This document shows positions 33,197 through 42,741 of a stretch of DNA of 64,000 bases, piece by piece. The stretch spans positions 33,122,572-33,186,571 of the forward strand of contig CAIIXF020000012.1 of NCBI GenBank assembly GCA_903813345.2. The letters run 5' to 3'. The notes under the pieces were generated by a model. It ran no database searches and was not told the DNA's origin. It worked only from the letters and a program-made list of their open reading frames with translations. The number at the start of each line of letters is the position of its first letter. Position 1 is the first letter of the stretch. A program made the position numbers and the translations under genes. The stretch comes from Owenia fusiformis. Its lineage: Eukaryota > Annelida > Polychaeta > Sabellida > Oweniidae.

Positions 33197-34462
33197 TTAA
33201 GCAAACAATAACAGATCCTGATAACCATTATCAACGTGTGCATATCTGTCCGGGAGACCTATCCACCACGCGCCGTTATTCTTCTTCAATACAACTAAAC
33301 TACATGTACCGCTCTTGTCAATCTTGTCAAAAACCTCGCTGGTATCGCGCGCACTTTTTTTCCCTACCCAATTTTTTGTATAGGCATAACTACCAAGACT
33401 ATCCAAACGCTTTTTTAGTGTTGCACGTCCCTTCTTTGAATGATTACTCTCCACGCTTGAAGTCACAAAGTGCCGACCGTCTTTATCAAACATTCTTTGC
33501 CCTCCACACATATTAGCAGTACTTGCCGTTTTTAGATTATATGCAACGACAAACCAATCGCGCCAATAATACTTCTGTTTCAACATATCGTAGCCATCTT
33601 TAACAAATCGCTCGTTACTCTGTCCATATTTATTAGCAGAAAATTCTTTGATATCTTTAGCAGATTGGTCAAGGTATTTGTTTTTAACAGCCTTGTCAAT
33701 TGCTTCAAAGTTCCTTTTCACCTCCTGAATTCTCGTGTTCCATAGCTCCGTGTTGGTTTCTGCAAGCTTCTCAAATCCACTCACATAGTAATACGCAATT
33801 TCGATTTCAACTGCCTGAAGGAGGAGACGCAATGTACCAAGCAGAAATTCTTGTGTTTTCTTTCGGTCATTTGCAGTATATCGCATCACAGATTTGCCGA
33901 GATTTTCTTGAAACGTGCCATGGGTTTGTGTTATCGCCTGGTACAATTTCAGTGCACTAAGTTGGTAGACGCTGTTGTAGTTGATGATAAAGAGTTGTTT
34001 CGCATTTTCTGACGGCTGATTAGTACTGTACAGAGTGATGTATTGTGAATGCATCGCATTGATGTTTTGCTCTATTTGTCCAAAGTTTACAGCCACCTTT
34101 GTCCAGTCAATCAAGCGTTCAATATCGTTAAATCTGTTATCGATCACGTTGAATCTGTTGTCAATTTGTCCCATCATCTTTTTCATGTACGCCAATTCTG
34201 CCGAATCTTGCGATGGGATGAAAGCCAAAACAAACCCAAGAAATGGACCCAATGCCCCAAGGAATGGCGCTATCGCTCCAGTCAGCTTTGTCAAAGTCTT
34301 CGCAAAATCCTTATTGTTTATATAATCAAGGATCTCCTTCCCGGCCGCAAAACCTTTGTCCACGTATTCCTTCTCAGCCGCCTGTATGCCCTCGCTCTGT
34401 TGTAATAAAGCCAATACAATGACTGTTTGCAGCAGTACGGTTAGAGACACGCCTACAATCAA
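33197..34462 (-). CDS. Secreted helical protein, cephalotoxin-like family (tentative), paralogue 2
   Basis: About 420 residues, clearly related to the product of 7500-8906: hydrophobic leader (VSLTVLLQTVIVLALL), hydrophobic segment at 66-82, coiled-coil-like DNRFNVIDNRFNDIERLIDW (101-120), then TKVAVNFGQIEQNI, LQAVEIEIAYY, YLDQSAKDIKEF and YYWRDWFVVAYN. The C-terminal tail is about 40 residues shorter than in paralogue 1. The codon at 34462 is TTG, not ATG, and a splice acceptor (TTGATTGTAG, exon starting at 34452) lies just inside; the exon begins with GC in phase 1, as in paralogue 1. So the true start must lie in an upstream exon I cannot identify. Function is unproven; the family resemblance comes from recollection. 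Confidence 0.7.
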   Translation of the reverse strand: MIVGVSLTVLLQTVIVLALLQQSEGIQAAEKEYVDKGFAAGKEILDYINNKDFAKTLTKLTGAIAPFLGALGPFLGFVLAFIPSQDSAELAYMKKMMGQIDNRFNVIDNRFNDIERLIDWTKVAVNFGQIEQNINAMHSQYITLYSTNQPSENAKQLFIINYNSVYQLSALKLYQAITQTHGTFQENLGKSVMRYTANDRKKTQEFLLGTLRLLLQAVEIEIAYYYVSGFEKLAETNTELWNTRIQEVKRNFEAIDKAVKNKYLDQSAKDIKEFSANKYGQSNERFVKDGYDMLKQKYYWRDWFVVAYNLKTASTANMCGGQRMFDKDGRHFVTSSVESNHSKKGRATLKKRLDSLGSYAYTKNWVGKKSARDTSEVFDKIDKSGTCSLVVLKKNNGAWWIGLPDRYAHVDNGYQDLLLFA

Positions 34463-35430
34463 ACAAAAATATATTAATCGACAAATAGTATAATTTGTTC
34501 ATTATAAAGGGTGGAGCAAAACATAATTCAAACAAATGTTAATAACTTTGTTGTATGGAATAACATTGAACAAGGTTTAATTATGACTCTTTTCGTATGC
34601 TGAATTACTGAACTATCAACCACGAATCCTAAATAGCATACCCCCATACATAAATCACATGTATCATATGAAAGCCTGTTCAATTCCGAAAATTCTGAAA
34701 TTTCTGAAACAGCTTTGATTAATCTCCGCAGTTTTTAAAACTTGCTGCATATCTCTACAAAAGGTACCCATTTTTCTTTAGCATAGAATCTGAAAGCCAC
34801 ATATTTTTCCAAAATTAGCCATGTGCCCTGCAAACAGCTATAATAACCACGCCTTAATGCACTACTGTCTATAACAATGTACAATATATATCTAACATTT
34901 GATGGATGCTGAGGATATATCTTAATGATACTTGATAGACAAAAGTATTAAATGGTTCAAAGAAATGACCAGAGAGCTCTAGATGTCACAATGGATCATG
35001 AAATGACCATTGAAAATTGATCACGAATACATATGTTTAGGGAATTGAATATCCTAAAATTATCTATGGGTACCGAGGGTTACGTATCTCTGTGGCGTGA
35101 CATTTTGACTCATTTATTGTAAATGGCACGATTGTTGGAAGTTTGGATGTCTGAATAAGCTTTCCAATTTTTGTAGAATGTTATATGTTGTGCCTACCTT
35201 AGCAATACATTCAAGGCAGCATGGATTCTTGACTAGAATAATGGCATTTTTGATATGGCCTCCCTTTTGAAACTAGAATTTCTGCTATACTTTCATATTG
35301 TGTATCTTTCACAATCAATACCGTCTCATTTTATGTTTGAATTATACAATAGTGTCAAAACTAAACAATAAATTAAGGTAAAATCCGATATTATGTATCT
35401 TCCACAATCAGGACCCTCTTGTTTGAATTA
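34463..35430. other. No gene recognised
   Basis: AT-rich upstream region of the second secreted-protein gene. It should contain that gene's first exon or promoter, but no ATG-plus-donor combination is convincing enough to call. Confidence 0.4.
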
Positions 35431-35432
35431 TA

Positions 35433-36294
35433 CAGGGTTGTCCAAAAAATGGGACACTTATTTCAAAAAGAAAATTTAATTTTCTTGATGAAAACCTGTC
35501 CTATCATATACCAGTGGATAGGGAATTTACTTATCTTTTATTTAGTATATCATAGGCTCAAATTTATTATAATGTCTGTCAACCAGCGTCCATAATATAA
35601 ATGATATCATTTTCCTTCAGAACGGGTTTTCTTAAACTTGCAAAAAGCAATTTTTTGTCCTTAAATTACATAATATTAAACAAACTTTAAATATGTACAT
35701 CTTTTTGATCAATTGCATATACATTTTCCTTTAAGATTTGACACTCTTCTGGAATCTATGGCTTAGAGCCCCATCTTGTTGGAAAATGTAATGATTCGAA
35801 AAATAGCTCATATCAGAATGGTCTAAAAAACATAATTGGATCATCTGATGTCAACGTCTTCAACAACCACGTATTGGGTTGGCTAACCATGAACCCCTTA
35901 CATCTACTCGGTCCCTTATTATGGATAGAATTGTTGAGTGGAATTCATTGTCTCAACCGTATATCAATGATGCTTTGACAAGTGTAGGCAAAAATTGAGG
36001 CCTATAATCGATCAAAATGTTGGAGATATTGAACGCCTGTTTATGTAAATGAAGTTGACAAAAAACTTGATTTTTGCAAGTTTTTGAAAACCCGTTTTGA
36101 AACAAAAATGACATTATTTGTATAATGGATGGTGATTGACAGACATTAATATTGAATTTGAATTCGAACTTATAATGAACCAAATCAAAGACAAGTAAAT
36201 TCCCTATCCACTGGTATATAATATGGAATGTTTTCATCAAGATAATCAATATTTATTTTTGAAATACGAGTGTCCCATTTTTTGGACCACCCTG
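35433..36294. mobile_element. Complete Tc1/mariner-type MITE, 862 bp
   Basis: Begins CAGGGTTGTCCAAAAAATGG and ends with the complement (CCATTTTTTGGACCACCCTG), flanked by TA at 35431-35432 and 36295-36296. The inverted arms are about 270 bases each and share ATATACCAGTGGATAGGGAA. This is the undisturbed relative of 26886-31022. No ORF. Confidence 0.88.
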
Positions 36295-36339
36295 TACAAT
36301 AGTGTACGTGGTTACCGTGTACGTCAACACTAAACAATA

Positions 36340-37725
36340 GAGAGGTTAAGCTACACGTATTTAACAAAACTTGAACGTGAACTTCAATGCACGCGCAGAT
36401 AAATGACGTCAGATTTGTTTATTTCCTGTGGGCCAGCGTGAAGTTTACAAGTCTTTACATGAGATTATCATATTCGTGCAATTTACAGACGCGTATTCAA
36501 CAAAGCATGAACGTGTACTTCTATGCGCGCGCAGGAAAATGACGTCAGATTAGTTTACTTTCTACAGGTAAGCGTGAAAGTTACAGGTTTTTACGTTTAG
36601 ATAAGGGATTACACGTCGCTCATTACGTGATTGATTTTAGCTATGTTCTAGGATGGCCCGGGAGCCCATATTTGATACAAACAATCTTACCGGCTTCTTA
36701 TAAGTGTAAGCCCCAATCCTTAATTGGAAATAAGAATACATTTTAATGAGTAAGACAACTTCAAATGTAATCGTTTGTTCATTCCGTACAATATAAATAA
36801 GCAGTGCCAATTTGATACCCGGGGCTTGGTACAATATGGCTACTAAACGAAATAAAATGACTACCAGGGCCTACGATTGCCTTATCACTACATTTGATTT
36901 GCCTGAATCTGAATGACTGAATGACCTGAATTGATTGCAAATTAAACAATTTCACAATTAATATGACACAAATGATATATCACATCAGATGTGCAAATAT
37001 AAAGTTTGCAATCGATTCAGGTCATACTTCAAATTAAAAGATTATACATTTTTTCATCATTTTTTTCTACAAAATGGCTATAGAAAAATGCTTCAAAAGC
37101 AACTTTTACACTTATGAAATACCATACAACTTTGTAAATCCAAAGATTATACTGTTATGTTTCATTAATTAATAACATATTTGGATAAGATGTAGGGATG
37201 TGTACGATGCAAATGGATTTTGACGGACACACAAAGACTTCCTGGTTTGGCATCTCCCTGTACACTTTATGATTGAATATTGGCCCCAATAAGTGGCCCA
37301 TTCATCAATACAGTGCTGAATATAGGTCAACAAGATACTATATTTATAGTATATATATAAGTGAAATGATAAAAGCAGTATATTTATTTTGAAAAATCAG
37401 ATGAATTTATTTTGTTCATGGGGAGATCATAATGGAGGGCGCACTAGATCATTTAATTGTGGTTGAATATGAAATGAAGCAAAAATAAAAAACAATGTTT
37501 TTAAGCGACCAGATTCGAAACCAGGTCTAATGGACACGAGTCCGAAGTGCTATCCATTACACCATAGAGACTTTTAAATACGCTCACCACATAAATATAG
37601 CACCACGTCCACTGACATGGTTTCAGACGTGTAGCTTAACAGAACATTTTCTTAAACGTGTACTTGAGCGTGGACTTACGCGTTCAGGTTCACGGTTTGC
37701 ATTTATACGTGTAGCTTAACCTCTC
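36340..37725. mobile_element. TA-flanked TIR element with GAGAGGTTAAGCTACACG ends
   Basis: GAGAGGTTAAGCTACACGT at 36340 and ACGTGTAGCTTAACCTCTC ending at 37725 are perfect inverted copies with TA on each side. Inside the left end a ~136-bp segment is repeated (36.35-36.47 and 36.49-36.60 kb), each copy with TGACGTCA (36404, 36540). The centre contains a tRNA-like segment. No protein-coding frame. Confidence 0.82.
37505..37571 (-). tRNA. tRNA-like segment, degenerate (probably a pseudogene)
   Basis: Read on the minus strand, GTCTCTATGGTGTAATGG and ATAGCAC make a good 5' acceptor/D-arm (A box), and GGTTTCGAATC a good B box. The 3' acceptor arm does not pair with the 5' side and the anticodon stem is poor, so it is probably a tRNA-derived relic inside the TIR element. 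The amino acid identity is not assignable. The remaining 37726-38355 shows no gene. Confidence 0.45.
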
Positions 37726-38361
37726 TAATAAAGCTAATATCCAAGGGGGTCCCACTTCAGAAAGTACCTCAATCTGCTAATGACTGGAGAACTTCATTCA
37801 GTGTTTACAACAAAAACACAATAGGGTGTCTTTCGATACAATATGATTACTAATATAACTATTTATACATGGCTGGCAAATAAGGTGAAGCTAAGTTGAT
37901 AAGGACACATTGTAGTCAAGATATTGGAAAGTCAAATTAATTTCCACAAAACTCAAGATTTTAAAGACATGTTAAGCAGATAAGTAGGTCAGTATTACAT
38001 AATCATGAAATGAATAAGTTTGAAAATACAATTGGGCAGAATGTACTAAAACCTGCTTGAAACTGAAAAACATTGCATGCTCTATTCCACACAATTTGGA
38101 GGCTTTTGAAATTCGCAGTAACAATGAATAAGTGCCTGTATATAATCATTGCATAGAAAACACTTCATGTAGTGTTTATCAGATGTATTGAGTTGACCAA
38201 AATACTCCTTTGTTTACTACTAGTGGACTACATACTTGTACCCTTACATATATATATTACTGTACATATTGTAGAATTAGCCCATAAGAGCTTTGCAAAA
38301 TCAACATCTTATACTATCAACGTAATAGACGGCTTGCCAAACCTTACAGGCAAACTATTAT

Positions 38362-38885
38362 AGTAGTTACAGAAACGAGAGTTCTGACGCACCTATAACA
38401 TGGAGTCCTATGGGGAGGGACACGATTTTTCATAATACCCTCCCTAACATGGGCTCCAATGGGGAGGGACATCTGTGAGCCTCCCTGAGCTCGGGAGGCA
38501 CATACGGGGACCCCACCCCTCCCCCCTCGGCGTGGTGGCGTGTACATATTTCGGGAATCTCGGGCCCTAAGGGTAACGGACGCCCTACCCCACGTCTGTA
38601 CGTTTACTGTAAGGGATACTATTCGAATTCCCGCCAAAAACAATAAATCGATAAACCAGTACGCGTCCCGTTTAACCTTGAAAGCCTGTACCGTCGGTAC
38701 AGGTTCTGGTAATTTGATACGGAATATTGACAGCCGGTGAAGTAAAATTAATAAAAACGCGTCAGTCGTTGACTGGTAATCGATAATAGGTAAGACCGTA
38801 CCCGCCGGTACAGGCTCGAGTGATTTCTTACATGTTGTGGCACGTGGGGCGTGACTTAAACAATAAGTTCGTCTCGTTAATTATA
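38362..38885 (+). repeat. Left terminal inverted repeat of the mini-Polinton
   Basis: 524 bases matching the reverse complement of 45817-46341 with only scattered differences (for example GGACACGA against GGACGCGA). GC-rich outside, with two similar blocks around ATGGGGAGGGACA, C6/G-rich stretches, and short palindromes such as CCTGTACCGTCGGTACAGG further in. An outward-reading open frame in both copies is probably compositional. Confidence 0.95.
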
Positions 38886-38917
38886 GTACGTACCGGAAAC
38901 AGCCACTAGTCAAAGGG

Positions 38918-38928
38918 TATATAAAAAG
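38918..38928 (+). promoter_or_regulatory. TATA box of the plus-strand gene
   Basis: TATATAAAAAG lies 47 bases before the start codon at 38975 and just inside the left inverted repeat, a normal RNA polymerase II core-promoter arrangement with the transcription start expected near 38950. Confidence 0.6.
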
Positions 38929-38974
38929 ATAAGTTCATTTAGTTTTCATAACGTTAAATACTTAATCACCAAAG

Positions 38975-39699
38975 ATGCCGATTGGAAAATTTCGAGTACC
39001 ATCTAATATTAAAACAATAAAAAATGGGGAATTTATTGAAACAATTTCGACGCCAAAAATTGTTTTAATGAAGATATGCGACGGAATGTTCAGCGCCGTC
39101 AACGACAATGGAGTTGACATCAGAAATTACCAAATATGGCCAATCACGGGGATCACAAACGTATGTAATGCCTACGGAACGTGCGCTGGTGTATTTCTAA
39201 CCCATAATCAAATGGCGCGACTTATCGACAATTTACCACACGTCACTGAAAAATTCATGGAAATTGAATCCAAGAAAAAGGCTGATGTCAAAGAGTGGGA
39301 CGTTGTATTGGGGGCTCAATTTCGACTCAGCGTTCATCCTAAATTTCGAAGAGTTAATATTAGGGGTAAGGTTTTAAATGATTTGTTACTGATCATAGAA
39401 CATCGAATATACAATTTAAACTGTCATTCATATTGTGGTTACATGTCGTATTTTTTTTTGTATTTTAAAAAGGTTATCATCTCAATACATACTCCGATGA
39501 TCCACGGAAACATTTGCCCGATAGAAACGGTATCGTTATGACACGTGCGGTGTTTGAGCTATTTGTGGACAGCCTTATTAAATACGGGCTTGTTCAACCA
39601 ACAGAACCTCATTGTGTAATAACGGGTCACGCAGAAAAAAGTGAAGCTGATAGTTGTAGTGAATGCAGTTATTTCGACCCCGTGGATTTCAGTAACTAG
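38975..39699 (+). CDS. Two-exon gene, tandem PC4-like DNA-binding protein (tentative)
   Basis: Exon 1 is 38975-39365 and exon 2 is 39473-39699, separated by a 107-bp intron with donor G-GTAAGG and acceptor TATTTTAAAAAG; splicing (phase 1) gives 205 residues. The unspliced frame would end in an unlikely AT-rich tail. Two similar segments are visible: GVDIRNYQIWP followed by GVFLTHNQMARLIDNLP in the first half, and a VNIR segment at the end of exon 1 with NGIVMTRAVFELFVDSL in exon 2. A (V)xIRxY strand followed by GIxL/MTxxxF is the pattern of the transcription-coactivator PC4/p15 fold, which binds single-stranded DNA. A role in replication or transcription of the element is an inference. It is the first gene after the left repeat. 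Confidence 0.6.
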
Positions 39700-39787
39700 A
39701 GTTAAATATGATGTATCACACAGTAGAAATAAAGACATATATACGTCAATGTAAGTAATATAGTCATTCATACTTAGGTTTTTGAAC

Positions 39788-40169
39788 ATGATAGGTCGAT
39801 TATTAGTTTTGAGCGTTATTGGAACATGCTGCATTTGTCAAAACATCAATGTTACTCGACACTTTAATGAAACTGAAAACGTAACACCTTATTACGTACT
39901 GAAACCATATATTAGTAGTAGTTACGATGTAAATCTAGAGACTCCAATGGCCTTAAGCTTTACCGGAGGTGTTTTAACTTTTGTTATCATAGGTGAGTTA
40001 CGCGATTTTTGACAAACTATAACACAACGTAATGTTTGGTTTATATTTAATAGTGGTAACTAATGCTATATCATTTTTAGGTAATGTGTTATGGCTTAGA
40101 ATGTTAACGAGATCCAAATTACCGATGGTTAAGGATGAAAGACAAAGGGAGCCTATGATAGCCATATAA
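39788..40169 (+). CDS. Two-exon gene, small type I membrane glycoprotein
   Basis: Exon 1 39788-39992, intron 39993-40080 (88 bp, donor GTGAGT, acceptor CATTTTTAG), exon 2 40081-40169; 97 residues. It starts with a signal peptide (LLVLSVIGTCCIC), has three N-glycosylation sequons close together (NVT, NET, NVT), then a hydrophobic transmembrane stretch beginning FTGGVLTFVII that continues into exon 2, and a basic cytoplasmic tail (RSKLPMVKDERQ). I know of no standard Polinton protein like it. It could be a virion or host-membrane protein; no function can be assigned. Confidence 0.6.
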
Positions 40170-41063
40170 AATTCATACAATGTGTACAAAAGATATACGA
40201 CAAATAAATAAGAATGTATTAAACTACAAGATCTTGTAGATCAGAAAATCCCTTAATTTGTTTGTTTATTGTTCTTTAATTGTTTAAAACTTAGTGAAAC
40301 ATTCGATGTAAGTTTATTAATTCCAAAGTTTCAACATTTGTACAAAATCATTAATTACAGACCTACACACAAAGTTGCAATGTCATCTACTTAGAAACAC
40401 GTGTATATTCGATTAGGGTGACATCTTCAAATATTAAAATACTCTGTACGATGCTGACATCTAGTGGTAGTTGGATATCACAACATTGATACAAATATAT
40501 AACATTTATCGAGTATACATATTCAATAATTGTTTAACATTAAACACCGTTGGAATGTAATCATATGATATTGTTTACACGTGTATTGCGATTTAGCATT
40601 GAAATTGCGAACCGCGATTGAGTAAATTAGCATTTGAGGCTTTTTGAACACCGCATCAATGAGGATTTAAATCGACCTCTTTAAGAAAACTTTAAGACAA
40701 CTATGTTGTTGTTTTTTTTGAAAATTACATGCAGAATTTAAAAAAAAACCGTCAAATAGAATAAATTCTGGTCTTGAATAAATATGCAGATTTCCTAAAA
40801 TCTTTTTTTAAATACCTTTCCTATATTTCAATACTATTTAGCGATTCCTCAATTAAAACAAAAATACGAAGTGAACCAAGTAACTTGGGAAGATCACATG
40901 AATTACATGAGTTTAATTGATTTATATCGGTCTAATTAAATACAATGGTAAATAAGACAGCTATAATTAAGTAGGCAAAGTCTGTATTTAGTCCAACAAA
41001 CAAGTTTACGCCTACAGGGGTGATATTCATATCATTGTATTCAAATATGTCCTAATAGAGTGT
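40170..41063. other. 894-bp non-coding segment of the mini-Polinton
   Basis: AT-rich, no open frame of note on either strand. It lies between the two convergent gene blocks, where a full-length Polinton would have more genes. AATAAA-type signals near 40202 could end the plus-strand transcript. Confidence 0.6.
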
Positions 41064-41507
41064 TTAAAATGGCAGCCATTTTGCTTTGTTTTTACGTGGT
41101 CTCTTAAGAGTTTTGGCCGGAATACCCGGTACTTTGTACGATGTGGCGCTTCTTTTGTAAATGAACCTAGGTGTATTATCGGTATAGCTAGGCATCCCTA
41201 TTGCATCATCATCATCATCACTGGTTGATAGCCCCGTGTCATGATTTTGTTTACTGGAGGTACCTTCCTTAAAGTCGCTATCGGATGGGGCATCCAATTT
41301 ATTTTCCGAGGAAAACGTAGATGCATCATTACTCCCGGAATCAACTTGCTTCGTTTGACTAGGTTTACGTGTACCTATTCCACCATCCATTTTATCAGTA
41401 TTAGTTGGCGACTGATCTATGGTTTTGTTATTTCCCTCCTCAGTTTTACGCGTGGAATTTTCGAGTCTGATATATTTATCATAAGGTATCAAAACAGATT
41501 TGATCAT
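41064..41507 (-). CDS. Disordered, acidic-centre protein with basic tail (last gene of the capsid block)
   Basis: 147 residues. The N-terminus is conserved-looking (VLIPYDKYIRLEN), the middle is polar and low-complexity with a run of aspartates (STSDDDDDAIG), and the C-terminus is basic (KTLKRPRKNKAKWLPF). The ATG overlaps the stop codon of the preceding pX-like gene by four bases (ATGA), which implies expression from the same transcript. An N-terminal VLIPYDKY-type motif occurs in Polinton/adintovirus accessory or core proteins as far as I recall, but I assign no function. DNA binding by the basic tail is plausible. Confidence 0.65.
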   Translation of the reverse strand: MIKSVLIPYDKYIRLENSTRKTEEGNNKTIDQSPTNTDKMDGGIGTRKPSQTKQVDSGSNDASTFSSENKLDAPSDSDFKEGTSSKQNHDTGLSTSDDDDDAIGMPSYTDNTPRFIYKRSATSYKVPGIPAKTLKRPRKNKAKWLPF

Positions 41508-41827
41508 AGCTGCAATTTTTGGATAAAATTATGAACGGATTTAATCAATAGACCCAAAACTGATGTATTACGTTTGATCAAGTCCTTTCTAAACTTCTTG
41601 CTTTTTGATTTGGTCGCGATGTGTTGTAAAACTCTTTTATGTCGTTTCAATTTTTGTTTATAAAAATTCGCGATAGGGAGACTACCGTGAAGTACGTTAA
41701 GAGCTATTTCACCTAGAACTCGAAGTTGCGTTTCAGTAATTGTATTCAATAAAACTTTCATTTGCTGCAAAGTACTAGTCAAAAGGAATTTTAGGAAGTT
41801 TTTATTCCTTTTAATAAGTGCTGACAT
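41504..41827 (-). CDS. pX-like core protein of Polinton/adintovirus type
   Basis: 107 residues, very basic. It contains the characteristic helical core LRVLGEIALNVLHGSLPI followed by a lysine/arginine-rich block (KQKLKRHKRVLQHI, KSKSKKFRKDLIKRN) and a hydrophobic C-terminus (SVLGLLIKSVHNF). The arrangement 'ALNVLxGxLP - basic block - hydrophobic tail' is typical of the small proteins annotated as adenovirus pX-like in Polintons and adintoviruses, thought to condense DNA or act as membrane-active minor virion proteins. It follows the ATPase by 59 bases and overlaps the next gene by four. Confidence 0.78.
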   Translation of the reverse strand: MSALIKRNKNFLKFLLTSTLQQMKVLLNTITETQLRVLGEIALNVLHGSLPIANFYKQKLKRHKRVLQHIATKSKSKKFRKDLIKRNTSVLGLLIKSVHNFIQKLQL

Positions 41828-41886
41828 CGTGACATGTCTTTTATATGTTGTCCGGTAACCGTCTGGATCTATACTGACGCGTTCAA

Positions 41887-42558
41887 TTAACTTTTGGGTT
41901 TATAAATGATAGGATCTTCATTCGGAAATATACGTGTGCGTAATCTATATTCATCAACGCCATCTGGCGACATATCCACGACTATGTAACCGTACCTTTC
42001 CGAAGTGGCGTCCAAATAGCTGTCCATGAAATATTTCGTTTTATCCGGATATATCTGACCAGCCAAACACTTTAGTTGTCTTTTATCACGATTTGCCTTG
42101 AAAATGATGAAATACTGCGTATTTAATGAAATATTTCTAGCGCTAGGACCCTGACACAAGGCGTTTTGTGTTAGAAAAAGGACATTCATATTTCTATGAT
42201 GACATAATTGCGTGAATATTTTGGCAGCCTCTCTACTTTGACATACGCTAGCCATTAAATCATCTAGAACTAGAAATGTTGGTATCGATATATCTTTCGT
42301 AAAATTTAAGATCTCTTCCTCGTCGACTAGTCCTTCGTGAAATATGATTTCATCTTTAAATTGTAGCTCCATATCGCGGTACACGGATTGCCAAGTTGCG
42401 TAACAAAACAATATTTTGGAAGGTGAATTCGAACTATTTTGAAACAAGGCATCTCTATGTTTTAGAATTTTGAAACACATGTTAGTTTTCCCCGATTGAG
42501 ACGCTCCTATCATGGCGATAGAGGTAGGCGAATTAAAGGGCACCAGGCTATGTGTCAT
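41887..42558 (-). CDS. FtsK/HerA-type genome-packaging ATPase
   Basis: 223 residues. Walker A is GASQSGKT (residues 18-25) and Walker B LVLDD (96-100) within PTFLVLDDLM; LFLTQN after it is a sensor-like strand. Length and motif spacing fit the packaging ATPases of Polintons, adintoviruses and other double-jelly-roll viruses, which pump DNA into the preformed capsid. It lies between the protease and the pX-like gene, the common neighbourhood for this gene. No truncation is visible. Confidence 0.92.
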   Translation of the reverse strand: MTHSLVPFNSPTSIAMIGASQSGKTNMCFKILKHRDALFQNSSNSPSKILFCYATWQSVYRDMELQFKDEIIFHEGLVDEEEILNFTKDISIPTFLVLDDLMASVCQSREAAKIFTQLCHHRNMNVLFLTQNALCQGPSARNISLNTQYFIIFKANRDKRQLKCLAGQIYPDKTKYFMDSYLDATSERYGYIVVDMSPDGVDEYRLRTRIFPNEDPIIYKPKS

Positions 42559-42741
42559 GACTTCGACGGTTGAACTTACAATGATAAATACTTGTTTTGT
42601 GAAGTCTTTTATTTAAACAATCGGGCCATTGATGATTTTTAATAAGTTAGTACCAAAGAACAAATATAATTTTTTACCTAATCCATTTTATTTCGATACA
42701 CAATAGTATAACATAAATAGAATATAAACAATTATATCTAA

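Noticed and set aside
33238-34405. Plus-strand open frames up to 118 codons
   Set aside because: They are antisense shadows of the second secreted-protein gene.
40170-41063. Hidden polymerase or integrase remnant in the mini-Polinton
   Set aside because: No open frame or recognisable motif on either strand; a sensitive translated search would be needed to exclude it fully.
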